A DNA stretch of 7,969 nt, taken from NCBI GenBank assembly GCA_963582935.1, contig CAUZSH010000074.1, positions 1 to 7,969 on the forward strand, in the 5' to 3' direction. This document shows, one piece after another, positions 1-5,972 of this stretch; position 1 is the first letter of the stretch, and each line of letters opens with the position of its first letter. A model generated the notes under the pieces. It saw nothing but the letters and a program-made list of their open reading frames with translations, was not told where the DNA came from and did no database searches. The stretch is from CAUZSH01 sp963582935. GTDB taxonomy: Bacteria; Pseudomonadota; Gammaproteobacteria; Francisellales; Francisellaceae. Both the position numbers and the translations under genes were made by a program.

Positions 1-2
1 TG

Positions 3-16
3 GGTTCTGTCGCATT
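3..16 (+). repeat. Left terminal inverted repeat of the IS6-family element
   Basis: The 14 bases GGTTCTGTCGCATT match the reverse complement of 791-804 exactly. Matching becomes patchy immediately inward, so the perfect arm is 14 bp. This is the outer transposase recognition end. Confidence 0.92.
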
Positions 17-61
17 GAAACTTTGATCTGGTATAATTTTTTATTTTTCAATGGACGGGAT

Positions 62-751
62 ATGATTAGTTTTAAGTGGCGAAGATTTCCTAAAGATATT
101 ATTTTGATGTCAGTGCGTTGGAAGCTAGCTTACGCTTTGAGCTATCGTGATATTGAAGAAATGATGGAAGAACGAGGAATATGTGTAGATCACTCAAGTG
201 TTCAACTCTGGGTAGTTCATTATTCTCCTCAATTAGAATCAAAATTTAGAAAATATAAAAAGCCTGTAGGTAAGAGCTGGCGCATGGATGAAACTTATAT
301 CAAAGTCAATGGTAAATGGGTTTACCTTTATCGAGCAGTAGATAAAGAGGGTGCCACCATTGATTTCATGTTATCACAAAAGAGAGATAGAGCTGCAGTC
401 ATGAGGTTTTTTGAGAAAGCTATTGGGTCTAGTGGACTTCCAGAAAAGGTAACAATTGACAAAAGTGGCGCAAATACAGCAGCTTGTCATCGTTTAAACA
501 TGTTGCTATTTTTAGCGGGAATATGCTGTTTGTTTATTGAAGTCAGGCGCGTTAAATATCTCAATAATATTATTGAGCTAGACCATAGATTTATCAAAAA
601 GATAACAAAGTGTACTCTAGGCTTTAAAACTTTTGATTCAGCCAAAGCAACCATCACTGGAATAGAACTTCATCATATGCTCAGAAAAAGACAAATGAAA
701 GATTCGCCAAATAAACCTGTTTGGGAGCAATTTTATGATCTCGCAGCATAA
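62..751 (+). CDS. IS6-family DDE transposase (229 aa)
   Basis: This is the transposase of the surrounding IS. Starting at the ATG at 62, the N-terminus reads MISFKWRRFPKDIIL, which matches the usual IS6 start; an ATG at 23 in the same frame would add 13 non-conserved residues. Order of parts: an N-terminal helix-turn-helix region (roughly residues 15-60, with the YALSYRDIEEMMEERG segment), then an RNase H-like DDE core. Family signatures are WRMDETYIKV, YRAVDKEG, TIDKSGANTAA, VKYLNNIIELDHR and the LGFKTF/GIELHHMLRKRQM end. Counted from this start the catalytic residues are D76, D133 and E172. The second D and E are 38 residues apart, slightly more than in IS26-like members, because of a hydrophobic stretch before VRRVKYLNN. 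The frame is intact, so the protein may be active. Confidence 0.93.
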   Translation: MISFKWRRFPKDIILMSVRWKLAYALSYRDIEEMMEERGICVDHSSVQLWVVHYSPQLESKFRKYKKPVGKSWRMDETYIKVNGKWVYLYRAVDKEGATIDFMLSQKRDRAAVMRFFEKAIGSSGLPEKVTIDKSGANTAACHRLNMLLFLAGICCLFIEVRRVKYLNNIIELDHRFIKKITKCTLGFKTFDSAKATITGIELHHMLRKRQMKDSPNKPVWEQFYDLAA

Positions 752-790
752 GTAGGTCTAGAGGCTAGTCAATCTTAAGTTGTTGAAATT

Positions 791-804
791 AATGCGACAG
801 AACC
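791..804 (-). repeat. Right terminal inverted repeat of the IS6-family element
   Basis: AATGCGACAGAACC is the exact reverse complement of the left end at 3-16. It begins 40 bp after the transposase stop codon and marks the right boundary of the element. Non-IS DNA starts at 805. Confidence 0.92.
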
Positions 805-879
805 GTAAATATTGATGAGAGGGATCAACGTTATCGTATTGAAAAAGCGAAGAAACGTATTTTGAAGCATTTTTCTTAA
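805..879 (+). pseudogene. 3' remnant of an unidentified gene cut off by the IS
   Basis: Immediately outside the IS, one frame reads 24 lysine- and arginine-rich codons (VNIDERDQRYRIEK followed by AKKRILKHFS) and ends in TAA at 877-879. The same frame hits a stop at 790-792 inside the IS, and no start codon lies between, so this cannot be a free-standing gene. The simplest reading is the C-terminal tail of a gene whose upstream part was separated or removed by the IS. It is convergent with the PLP-enzyme gene, whose stop lies 7 bp further on, which suits a genuine gene end. I do not recognise the family. It could also be non-coding sequence that happens to be open. Confidence 0.4.
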
Positions 880-886
880 GCCTTGA

Positions 887-2236
887 TTAGACAACGTTTA
901 ACGCTTGCTCTAAATCATCAATAATATCTTGAGGATGCTCGGCACCCGCACAAAGGCGGATGAGGTTATTCGGAATTCCTGCAAGATCTCGCCCTTTATC
1001 TCCTTGTTGCTGGTGTGTTGAAATAGCGGGGATGGTTGCGACAGACTTGATCCGTCCTAAATCGGTGGCTCGAAAGATGAGGTTAAAGGAACTTAAAATT
1101 TGCTTGGTTTCATTAAGACCACCTTTTATAGTAAAAGAAACCAAATGACCATACCGATTTATATTAGGCGCATCCACTAATTTAAATAATGATTTTGCAA
1201 GATCATGTTGTTCGTGTTGAGTGCTTCCAGGATAATAAACTTTCTCGACATTCGCATGCAGTTCTAAAAAACCGACCACTTTTTCAGTCGTTTGGGAAAG
1301 ATGGTTGATACGTGTGCGGATGGTGCGTAATTCCGATAAAGTTAAGAAGGCTTGTAAGGGAGATAAGCAGGCACCATTATCACGATTTGGTAAAAGTTTG
1401 AGGTAGGTGGCAAAGTCTGCGGTCTCTTCGCGGGTTAAAAAATTCGCAGTGATATCCTTTTTGGAAATGATCGCACCACCAATAGAGACCCCAGATGCTG
1501 TTATGGTCTTAGAAAGAGAGTGGATAACAATATCAGCACCAAAGGCGAATGGTCGAAGTAGTGCGGGTGTTGCCAATGTACTATCTACGACGAGGGGGAT
1601 GCCGTATTGATGCGCAAGTGCGGCAAGGGCCGAAATATCACAAAGTGCTAAGCTCGGGTTTGTCGGTGTTTCGATATAAATAAATCGTGTGTTCCCATCA
1701 ATTTGAGCTTCCCATTCTTCTATGGGTGCTGAGGGGTAAACCCAACGGACATTATGGCTCTTTTGTTTTTGGCGTACAGAGAACTGCTGAAAACTTCCAC
1801 CATAAACTTGTGAGGAGGAGATAAAATTAGCATCAATATTATCCGCAAGTAAGGCATCTACTACAGTCACGATTGCTGACATGCCGGAAGCGGTGACACA
1901 ACAGCTTGTTTCTAGATTGCACTGATATCCTTCAAGCAGTGCTAAGGTTGACTCTAAATAATAGATGGATGGATTATTAATGCGTGAATAAGACCAGCTT
2001 GGGATTTGATAGCTCAGAGCGGCTTCTAATTCATTGCTATCTCGAAAAACTTGTGCCGTAGACATATACACAGGTTCGATAATTGAGCCATTATTTCGCA
2101 TGGCTTCAGCAAGATTGTAGGTGCCATGTGTGGCAATGGTATCAAAACGTTTTTGTTTGATAGAGGTTAAGGCATCTGCTTTGCATTTAGAGATTTCATC
2201 AGCTTCATTTTTGTAAAATTCAAAATCACCCGACAT
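887..2236 (-). CDS. Cys/Met metabolism PLP-dependent enzyme (O-acetylhomoserine sulfhydrylase-like, 449 aa)
   Basis: This is a fold-type I PLP enzyme of the Cys/Met metabolism family (MetB/MetC/MetY/MetZ group), which does gamma- or beta-replacement/elimination on sulfur amino acids and activated homoserine in the cytosol. Motifs in order: the SYSRINNP loop at 82-89 (family YSRxxNPT), TASGMSAI at 115-122 (phosphate-binding region), ETPTNPSL at 189-196, the VDST motif with cofactor-ring aspartate D218, HSLSKT with predicted PLP lysine K243, and a C-terminal NLIRLCAGAEH segment whose arginine should bind the substrate carboxylate. The length (449 aa) is nearer to MetY-type sulfhydrylases than to the roughly 390-aa MetB/MetC. 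VDST and SLSKT differ from the common VDNT and SATK, which suggests a divergent subgroup, so the substrate is not settled and no symbol is given. An N-terminal extension of about 30 residues precedes the FDTIATHG start of homology. The gene is divergent from sufE and probably has its own promoter. Confidence 0.85.
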   Translation of the reverse strand: MSGDFEFYKNEADEISKCKADALTSIKQKRFDTIATHGTYNLAEAMRNNGSIIEPVYMSTAQVFRDSNELEAALSYQIPSWSYSRINNPSIYYLESTLALLEGYQCNLETSCCVTASGMSAIVTVVDALLADNIDANFISSSQVYGGSFQQFSVRQKQKSHNVRWVYPSAPIEEWEAQIDGNTRFIYIETPTNPSLALCDISALAALAHQYGIPLVVDSTLATPALLRPFAFGADIVIHSLSKTITASGVSIGGAIISKKDITANFLTREETADFATYLKLLPNRDNGACLSPLQAFLTLSELRTIRTRINHLSQTTEKVVGFLELHANVEKVYYPGSTQHEQHDLAKSLFKLVDAPNINRYGHLVSFTIKGGLNETKQILSSFNLIFRATDLGRIKSVATIPAISTHQQQGDKGRDLAGIPNNLIRLCAGAEHPQDIIDDLEQALNVV

Positions 2237-2270
2237 AAAACTACCATTGTTTCAATAAAATATATTAAAA

Positions 2271-2279
2271 TGTATAGCA
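2271..2279 (-). promoter_or_regulatory. Possible extended -10 promoter for the PLP-enzyme gene
   Basis: Read on the minus strand this is TGCTATACA, close to the extended -10 consensus TGnTATAAT. It lies about 35 bp upstream of the ATG at 2236. No good -35 hexamer is present at standard spacing, which an extended -10 can tolerate. The call rests on pattern only. Confidence 0.35.
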
Positions 2280-2289
2280 GAAACTTCTG
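2278..2289. promoter_or_regulatory. Inverted repeat CAGAA-AC-TTCTG, candidate operator
   Basis: Two perfect 5-bp arms are separated by 2 bp, and the repeat overlaps the upstream edge of the putative extended -10 of the PLP-enzyme gene, where a repressor could act. A second short palindrome, TGTCG-A-CGACA at 2298-2308, lies 9 bp away. Arms this short can arise by chance in AT-rich DNA, and I do not recognise either as a known regulator site. Confidence 0.25.
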
Positions 2290-2349
2290 AATAATCATGT
2301 CGACGACACCTTAATTTTTTATTTTATTAGAGCATGTGTGTGCTAAACT

Positions 2350-2372
2350 ATTCATAGTTATAAAATATGAAT
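2350..2372. promoter_or_regulatory. Inverted repeat ATTCATA-N9-TATGAAT over the likely sufE -10 box
   Basis: Perfect 7-bp arms (2350-2356 and 2366-2372) flank a 9-bp spacer. The best -10 candidate for the sufE operon, TATAAA at 2359-2364, sits inside the spacer, 23 bp before the sufE start. No convincing -35 is seen. The position would suit a repressor that occludes the promoter. The arms are AT-rich and do not match a Fur box or another site I can name. Confidence 0.3.
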
Positions 2373-2387
2373 AAATACTGATCTGCT

Positions 2388-2825
2388 ATGAGCGTTATAG
2401 AGAAACAAATGGAACTTGTTGATAATTTTAGCTTCTTTGATGATTGGGAAGACAAATATGCTTTTTTAATTGGCATGGGAAAATCTTTACCACTATACCC
2501 TGAAGATAAAAAAGATGATGAACATTTTGTCAAAGGCTGCCAATCTCAAGTGTGGTTCGATGCCGAATACAAAGATGGCAGGGTATACTTTATCGGTATG
2601 AGTGACGCTATGATTGTTTCAGGGCTTATTGGGATGTTGCTAGAAATTTACAGTGCGCAAAAGCCCGAAGATATTGCGAATTCTACAACGGATTTTCTGA
2701 AAGAAATTGGTTTAGATAGTCACTTAAGTGCAACACGGAATAACGGTTTACATTCAATGATTGGTTATATTTATAGTTTTGCCAGATCCAAAACCGCATT
2801 ACCAACCAACACCCATGCAAAATGA
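2388..2825 (+). CDS. sufE: SufE, cysteine desulfurase sulfur acceptor (145 aa)
   Basis: SufE accepts persulfide sulfur from the cysteine desulfurase SufS and hands it to the SufBCD scaffold for Fe-S cluster assembly in the cytosol. The sequence shows the whole family layout: an N-terminal helical part with DDWEDKYAFLIGMGKSLP, the active-site loop VKGCQSQVW with the acceptor cysteine at C51 (the same number as in E. coli SufE), the IVSGLIGMLLEIYS hydrophobic helix, and the C-terminal SATRNNGLHSMI motif. The 145 aa length is close to the usual 138-145. The start at 2388 lacks a strong Shine-Dalgarno, but the homology begins correctly there. It is the first gene of the plus-strand cluster and overlaps hemD by 11 nt. 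No sufS, sufB, sufC or sufD lies in the window, so its partners must be elsewhere. Confidence 0.95.
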   Translation: MSVIEKQMELVDNFSFFDDWEDKYAFLIGMGKSLPLYPEDKKDDEHFVKGCQSQVWFDAEYKDGRVYFIGMSDAMIVSGLIGMLLEIYSAQKPEDIANSTTDFLKEIGLDSHLSATRNNGLHSMIGYIYSFARSKTALPTNTHAK

Positions 2826-3579
2826 CGCATTACAGAATCTAAACATATTGGTGACAAGACCGTTCACTACTTCCACATTATTAGCACAAAAACTTGAAGA
2901 ATATTCAGCCAATGTTGGTGTGTTTCCCTGTATCCAAATTGAACCCTTGAATATCAATCATCAATTAGAGAAAATTCAATCAGATGTGAGTTGTATTTTT
3001 ATCAGTAAGAATGCAGTACGCTTTTCTACAAATAACAGCATTTGTCGACAAAAACTAAAGCAAGTAGAGAACCTATATGCCATAGGCGATGCCACAGCAA
3101 AGTATTTAGAATCTAAAATTAATAATCTCGTGATTTTTCCTAAGCATCCATGCTCTGAAGCCTTGCTTGAATTGGCAGAATTATCCTGCGTGAAGGACCA
3201 AAAATTTATTATCTTTAGAGGTGGTAAGGGGCGTGAGTTGATTAAAGAAACACTGGAGGCAAAGGGTGCTGAGGTGACCTATATTGATTGCTATCAGAGA
3301 ATTGCACCAAAAGCACTGCAATTTCCAGAAATTGAGGCTAAACTGAGGCAAGAGCAACATTATGATATGATTGTATTTAGTAGTTTTGGGGCGTTAAAAA
3401 ATGCTTGGGAATTATTGCCTGACCCAACATGCTTATTAAACACAGTTATCACTGTGACGAATGAGCGAATGATGCGCTGGGCGAAAGACAAAGGGTTTGC
3501 TAATATGATTCTGCTAAAAAGCGTAAAGAATGATGATATTGTTAAAGAAATTCTAGAGTTTTATAAAAGGGTGAGATAA
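2815..3579 (+). CDS. hemD: Uroporphyrinogen-III synthase (254 aa)
   Basis: HemD cyclises hydroxymethylbilane, inverting ring D, to give uroporphyrinogen III, the common precursor of haem, sirohaem and cobalamin. Sequence conservation in HemD is low, but the recurrent motifs are present in order: ILVTRP at 11-16, FISKNAVRF at 62-70, AIGDATAKYL at 89-98, FRGGKGRE at 134-141 followed by GAEVTYIDCYQR, and VFSSFGALKN at 187-196. Together these cover both lobes of the enzyme. I chose the ATG at 2815 because the conserved strand ILVTRP then starts about ten residues in, as is usual; an in-frame ATG at 2761 would add 18 unconserved residues deep inside sufE. The start overlaps the sufE end by 11 nt, which implies translational coupling, and the stop overlaps the hemX start (TAATG). 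No hemC, its usual upstream partner, is adjacent. Confidence 0.93.
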   Translation: MQNDALQNLNILVTRPFTTSTLLAQKLEEYSANVGVFPCIQIEPLNINHQLEKIQSDVSCIFISKNAVRFSTNNSICRQKLKQVENLYAIGDATAKYLESKINNLVIFPKHPCSEALLELAELSCVKDQKFIIFRGGKGRELIKETLEAKGAEVTYIDCYQRIAPKALQFPEIEAKLRQEQHYDMIVFSSFGALKNAWELLPDPTCLLNTVITVTNERMMRWAKDKGFANMILLKSVKNDDIVKEILEFYKRVR

Positions 3580-4778
3580 TGACAGAAGATAAAAAAGTCG
3601 ATTCAAAACCAGAAAAATCAACATCAAGTGACCCAATGCCCGACAATGCAAAGGTGCACAAACCGGAAGCAAAAGTGAAAACCGTAAAACCATCTCGTGG
3701 CGGCAGTGCAATTGCCGTGAGTTTGGCAGTGGTGGCTATTGTGATTGCGGGATATGGTTTGTATGAAATAAAACAAACGCCTTTGAAGCAGATAGAACAG
3801 AATTTTCAAACACAAGCGACCTTAGAAAAAGCACAACAATCACAAATTACACAATTAAAAACAGAATTGGATAAAGCAAATGCAAAAATTGCAACATTTT
3901 CAAATCAAAGTGAGCAGGTCAAATCAGCATTTAATTCATCTCTTGGTAGCTATCAAGGTAAGTTGAATGCCTTAACGCAACGTATTAACCTTGTGCAAAA
4001 TAATTACCTCCTCCCTCAAAATATTTTAAGCCAACAAATTGATGCGGTAAATACTAATGCCGCGATGCTTTATTTAAACTTGGCATCACAATATATATTG
4101 ATTACCTCTGACTTTGGTGCGGCAGCAGGGTTGGTGCAAAGTGCCCAAAATGCTTTGACACCATTAGGTGGTGTGGGAAAAACAGCGCTTTACCAAACAC
4201 GAAAAGCTTTGGGCGTTATTCAAACACAGCGTGAGCTAAATAGTGGGCAAGTATTGTCAAAGATCGGTAGTTTGTTATCTCAAGCAGATCAATTAGAAAT
4301 GATTAAACCTGGGAATGCCGTTACCGTAAAGACTAAATCGAAAACGATGCAGTCAAATTCAATTAGTGATTCAATGGCCGCCAGTTGGGATAGGCTAAAA
4401 AGTCTTGTAACTATTGAGGACTTGAGTGACACGGACACCGCTTTGATAGAAAAACGTACCAGAAGTGAAATTCAGTATTCATTACATGTATATTTGCAGC
4501 AAGCGCAAATCGCCGCCTTCCAAAATTACGGAAGACTCTTTGAGCAGAACTTATCAGAGGCGAAAAAACTCGTGAAAACCTACTTTGTATCCAATGCGAA
4601 AACAAAATCATGGTTGAAAACGGCAAATGAGTTACAACTGATTAATCCAGATGCGTCAGTCAAAGCTTTAGATCAAGCTTTGCAGTCAGTCTCAGCCATT
4701 GACCTTAATCATGTCGTACAGCAGACACAAACTCAATCGATTGAACAGCCTATGGGTGTGACGAAAGGAGATAAATAA
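3579..4778 (+). CDS. hemX: HemX, inner-membrane protein of the haem operon (399 aa)
   Basis: This is a DUF513/HemX family protein. It has a charged, lysine- and proline-rich cytoplasmic N-terminus (residues 1-40), one transmembrane helix (about 43-64, AIAVSLAVVAIVIAGYGLY), a glutamine-rich coiled coil (about 66-140) and a helical periplasmic domain with many alanine/leucine/glutamine repeats. The family lies between hemD and hemY and is often labelled uroporphyrinogen-III C-methyltransferase. This protein has none of the SAM-binding motifs of CobA/CysG-type methyltransferases, so that label should not be carried over. Its molecular role is not established; a scaffold or regulator of haem synthesis is inferred from context. 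The start shares one base with the hemD stop and has an upstream AAAGGGTGA as Shine-Dalgarno. The stop overlaps the hemY start in the same way. Confidence 0.88.
   Translation: MTEDKKVDSKPEKSTSSDPMPDNAKVHKPEAKVKTVKPSRGGSAIAVSLAVVAIVIAGYGLYEIKQTPLKQIEQNFQTQATLEKAQQSQITQLKTELDKANAKIATFSNQSEQVKSAFNSSLGSYQGKLNALTQRINLVQNNYLLPQNILSQQIDAVNTNAAMLYLNLASQYILITSDFGAAAGLVQSAQNALTPLGGVGKTALYQTRKALGVIQTQRELNSGQVLSKIGSLLSQADQLEMIKPGNAVTVKTKSKTMQSNSISDSMAASWDRLKSLVTIEDLSDTDTALIEKRTRSEIQYSLHVYLQQAQIAAFQNYGRLFEQNLSEAKKLVKTYFVSNAKTKSWLKTANELQLINPDASVKALDQALQSVSAIDLNHVVQQTQTQSIEQPMGVTKGDK
4764..4770 (+). promoter_or_regulatory. Strong ribosome binding site for hemY inside hemX
   Basis: AAAGGAG lies 7 nt before the hemY ATG and within the last codons of hemX. 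It is a near-consensus Shine-Dalgarno, so hemY can initiate on its own as well as by coupling through the TAATG overlap. It also supports the chosen hemY start. Confidence 0.75.
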
Positions 4779-5962
4779 TGAAACGCTTTATCTTATTTCT
4801 CCTTGTTTTAGTCATTGCTGGCGCAGCCAGTGTTGTGCTTGTGAATGAGCAAGGTTATTTCATGGTGGTTTATGGTGATAAACTCATCAAAATGCCTTTA
4901 TGGTTAGGCGTTTGTGCCGGTGTGGCACTTATTCTTGTGATCTGGTTTGTGCTTGCTGTGCTTAAAACAATATTGAAAATTCCTGGTCGTTGGAGCCAAG
5001 GGTTTACGAGACGTAAAAGAAAAAAAGCGCTTGAAAACTTAAAAGAAAGTATTCACCTTATCGCGATTAATGATTGGCGTTTGCTGGAAAAAAATAACGA
5101 AAACCGAAGCACGCTTAATGCATTAAGAATGTCTGAAGAGTCTGAGATACTAAAATTAAAAGCCGCTTACGAGCTAGGTAACTATGACCTTATCGTAAAA
5201 GCATATGCTAAAAGTAATGACAAATTTATCCATAATGAGATTTGTGGCTGGTTATATGCCAAAGCATTGATTGCCGAGCAAAAATACCAAGAAGCAGAGT
5301 TGATATTGCTAAAAACTGCCAAGAGATCAAAACAGCCTAGCGTTATTTATGAGGCGCTTGCAAACCTTTATATCAAAGTTCAGGATTATGTCTCATTAAA
5401 CGAGCTACTTCCTAAAATGAGCAAGATGCATTTAGTGCAAAAATCCTATAATGATTATTTATCAGTTTGTTATATCGGTTTATTAAATAATGCTCGTAAA
5501 ATCTCACAACTTTCTTTTAATGATGTGTGGGAAAGCATTCCAAGAAAGATTAAAAAACAACATAAAGTCGTGGATGCCTATATCCATGGTTTATACTCGC
5601 TGAAAGAACATGGAAAAGCTAGTACCTTGCTCAAAAAATTGATGTTAGACGTCTGGGATGATGTTTTATTTGAAATTTATGCGACAAACCCACATCGTTC
5701 AGATGAGCAAGCCTTTACGCTAATGAATACGTGGATTTCAAAACATTCACCAAAGCTTACGCATCGCCAATTACATTTATATGCCAGAGCGGCCATTGCG
5801 GCAAAAGATTTTGCCAAAGCCGAGGAAGCCTTAAATAGGATTTTGTCAGAAAAAGCCTGCGCAAGAACTTACATGCTCTTATCTGAGGTGTGTGCTGAAA
5901 AAAGCATGCACACGTTAGCAGCAGAGTATGAAAAGAAAGCGCTAGATACGCTAAAAGGATAA
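4778..5962 (+). CDS. hemY: HemY, inner-membrane TPR protein of the haem operon (394 aa)
   Basis: This is the proteobacterial HemY (HemY N-terminal domain plus tetratricopeptide repeats), not the unrelated Bacillus protoporphyrinogen oxidase of the same name. Two N-terminal transmembrane helices are visible (about 4-22 and 41-66), separated by the short loop NEQGYFMVVYGDKLIKMP, which matches the family's conserved segment. A basic stretch follows (RRKRKKALENLKES, about 78-91), then helical-pair repeats such as YELGNYDLIVKAY, WLYAKALIAEQKYQEAELIL and LYARAAIAAKDFAKAEEAL, consistent with a TPR domain. Length is near the usual 390-400. It is thought to act in the late, membrane-linked part of haem or protoporphyrin synthesis, but no catalytic function is shown by its sequence. 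It overlaps hemX by one base and ends 10 nt before gloB. Confidence 0.9.
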   Translation: MKRFILFLLVLVIAGAASVVLVNEQGYFMVVYGDKLIKMPLWLGVCAGVALILVIWFVLAVLKTILKIPGRWSQGFTRRKRKKALENLKESIHLIAINDWRLLEKNNENRSTLNALRMSEESEILKLKAAYELGNYDLIVKAYAKSNDKFIHNEICGWLYAKALIAEQKYQEAELILLKTAKRSKQPSVIYEALANLYIKVQDYVSLNELLPKMSKMHLVQKSYNDYLSVCYIGLLNNARKISQLSFNDVWESIPRKIKKQHKVVDAYIHGLYSLKEHGKASTLLKKLMLDVWDDVLFEIYATNPHRSDEQAFTLMNTWISKHSPKLTHRQLHLYARAAIAAKDFAKAEEALNRILSEKACARTYMLLSEVCAEKSMHTLAAEYEKKALDTLKG

Positions 5963-5968
5963 AAGGAG
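5961..5968 (+). promoter_or_regulatory. Ribosome binding site for gloB
   Basis: AAAAGGAG lies 4 nt upstream of the gloB ATG at 5973, overlapping the hemY stop codon. It is purine-rich and near consensus. It fixes the gloB start and points to cotranscription with hemY. Confidence 0.7.
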
Positions 5969-5972
5969 TTAC

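Larger units (their letters stand above)
3..804 (+). mobile_element. Complete IS6-family insertion sequence, about 802 bp
   Basis: The element is bounded by perfect 14-bp inverted repeats (GGTTCTGTCGCATT at 3-16 and its reverse complement at 791-804). The repeats begin with GGTTCTGT, as in IS6-family ends such as IS257, and the length fits the family's usual 0.8 kb. It contains a single transposase gene that fills most of the element. IS6 elements move by replicative transposition and cointegrate formation and normally leave 8-bp target duplications. Only two bases (TG) lie to the left of the element in this window. They do not match the last two bases (AT) of the 8 bp to the right (805-812), so no duplication is evident. 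That is compatible with a past deletion or recombination between copies, or with a contig edge. The family call is firm; the specific IS name is unknown. Confidence 0.93.

Noticed and set aside
23..61. Upstream ATG start for the IS6 transposase
   Set aside because: The extra 13 residues are unconserved and begin right after the terminal repeat. The ATG at 62 gives the typical IS6 N-terminus and length.
960..1148. 62-codon plus-strand open frame
   Set aside because: It lies antisense inside the PLP-enzyme gene, has no family resemblance and is explained by the coding strand's codon pattern. The same applies to 1407-1610.
2348..2533. Minus-strand open frame across the sufE start
   Set aside because: It is antisense to sufE and its promoter region, with a low-complexity serine-rich translation. 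Not supported as a gene. Other antisense frames at 3624-3815, 4411-4626, 5986-6171, 6629-6811 and 7477-7671 were rejected for the same reason.
2761..2814. Upstream ATG start for hemD
   Set aside because: It would add 18 residues that are translated from sufE coding sequence in another frame and lie before the conserved ILVTRP strand. The ATG at 2815 fits the family length and the overlap pattern.
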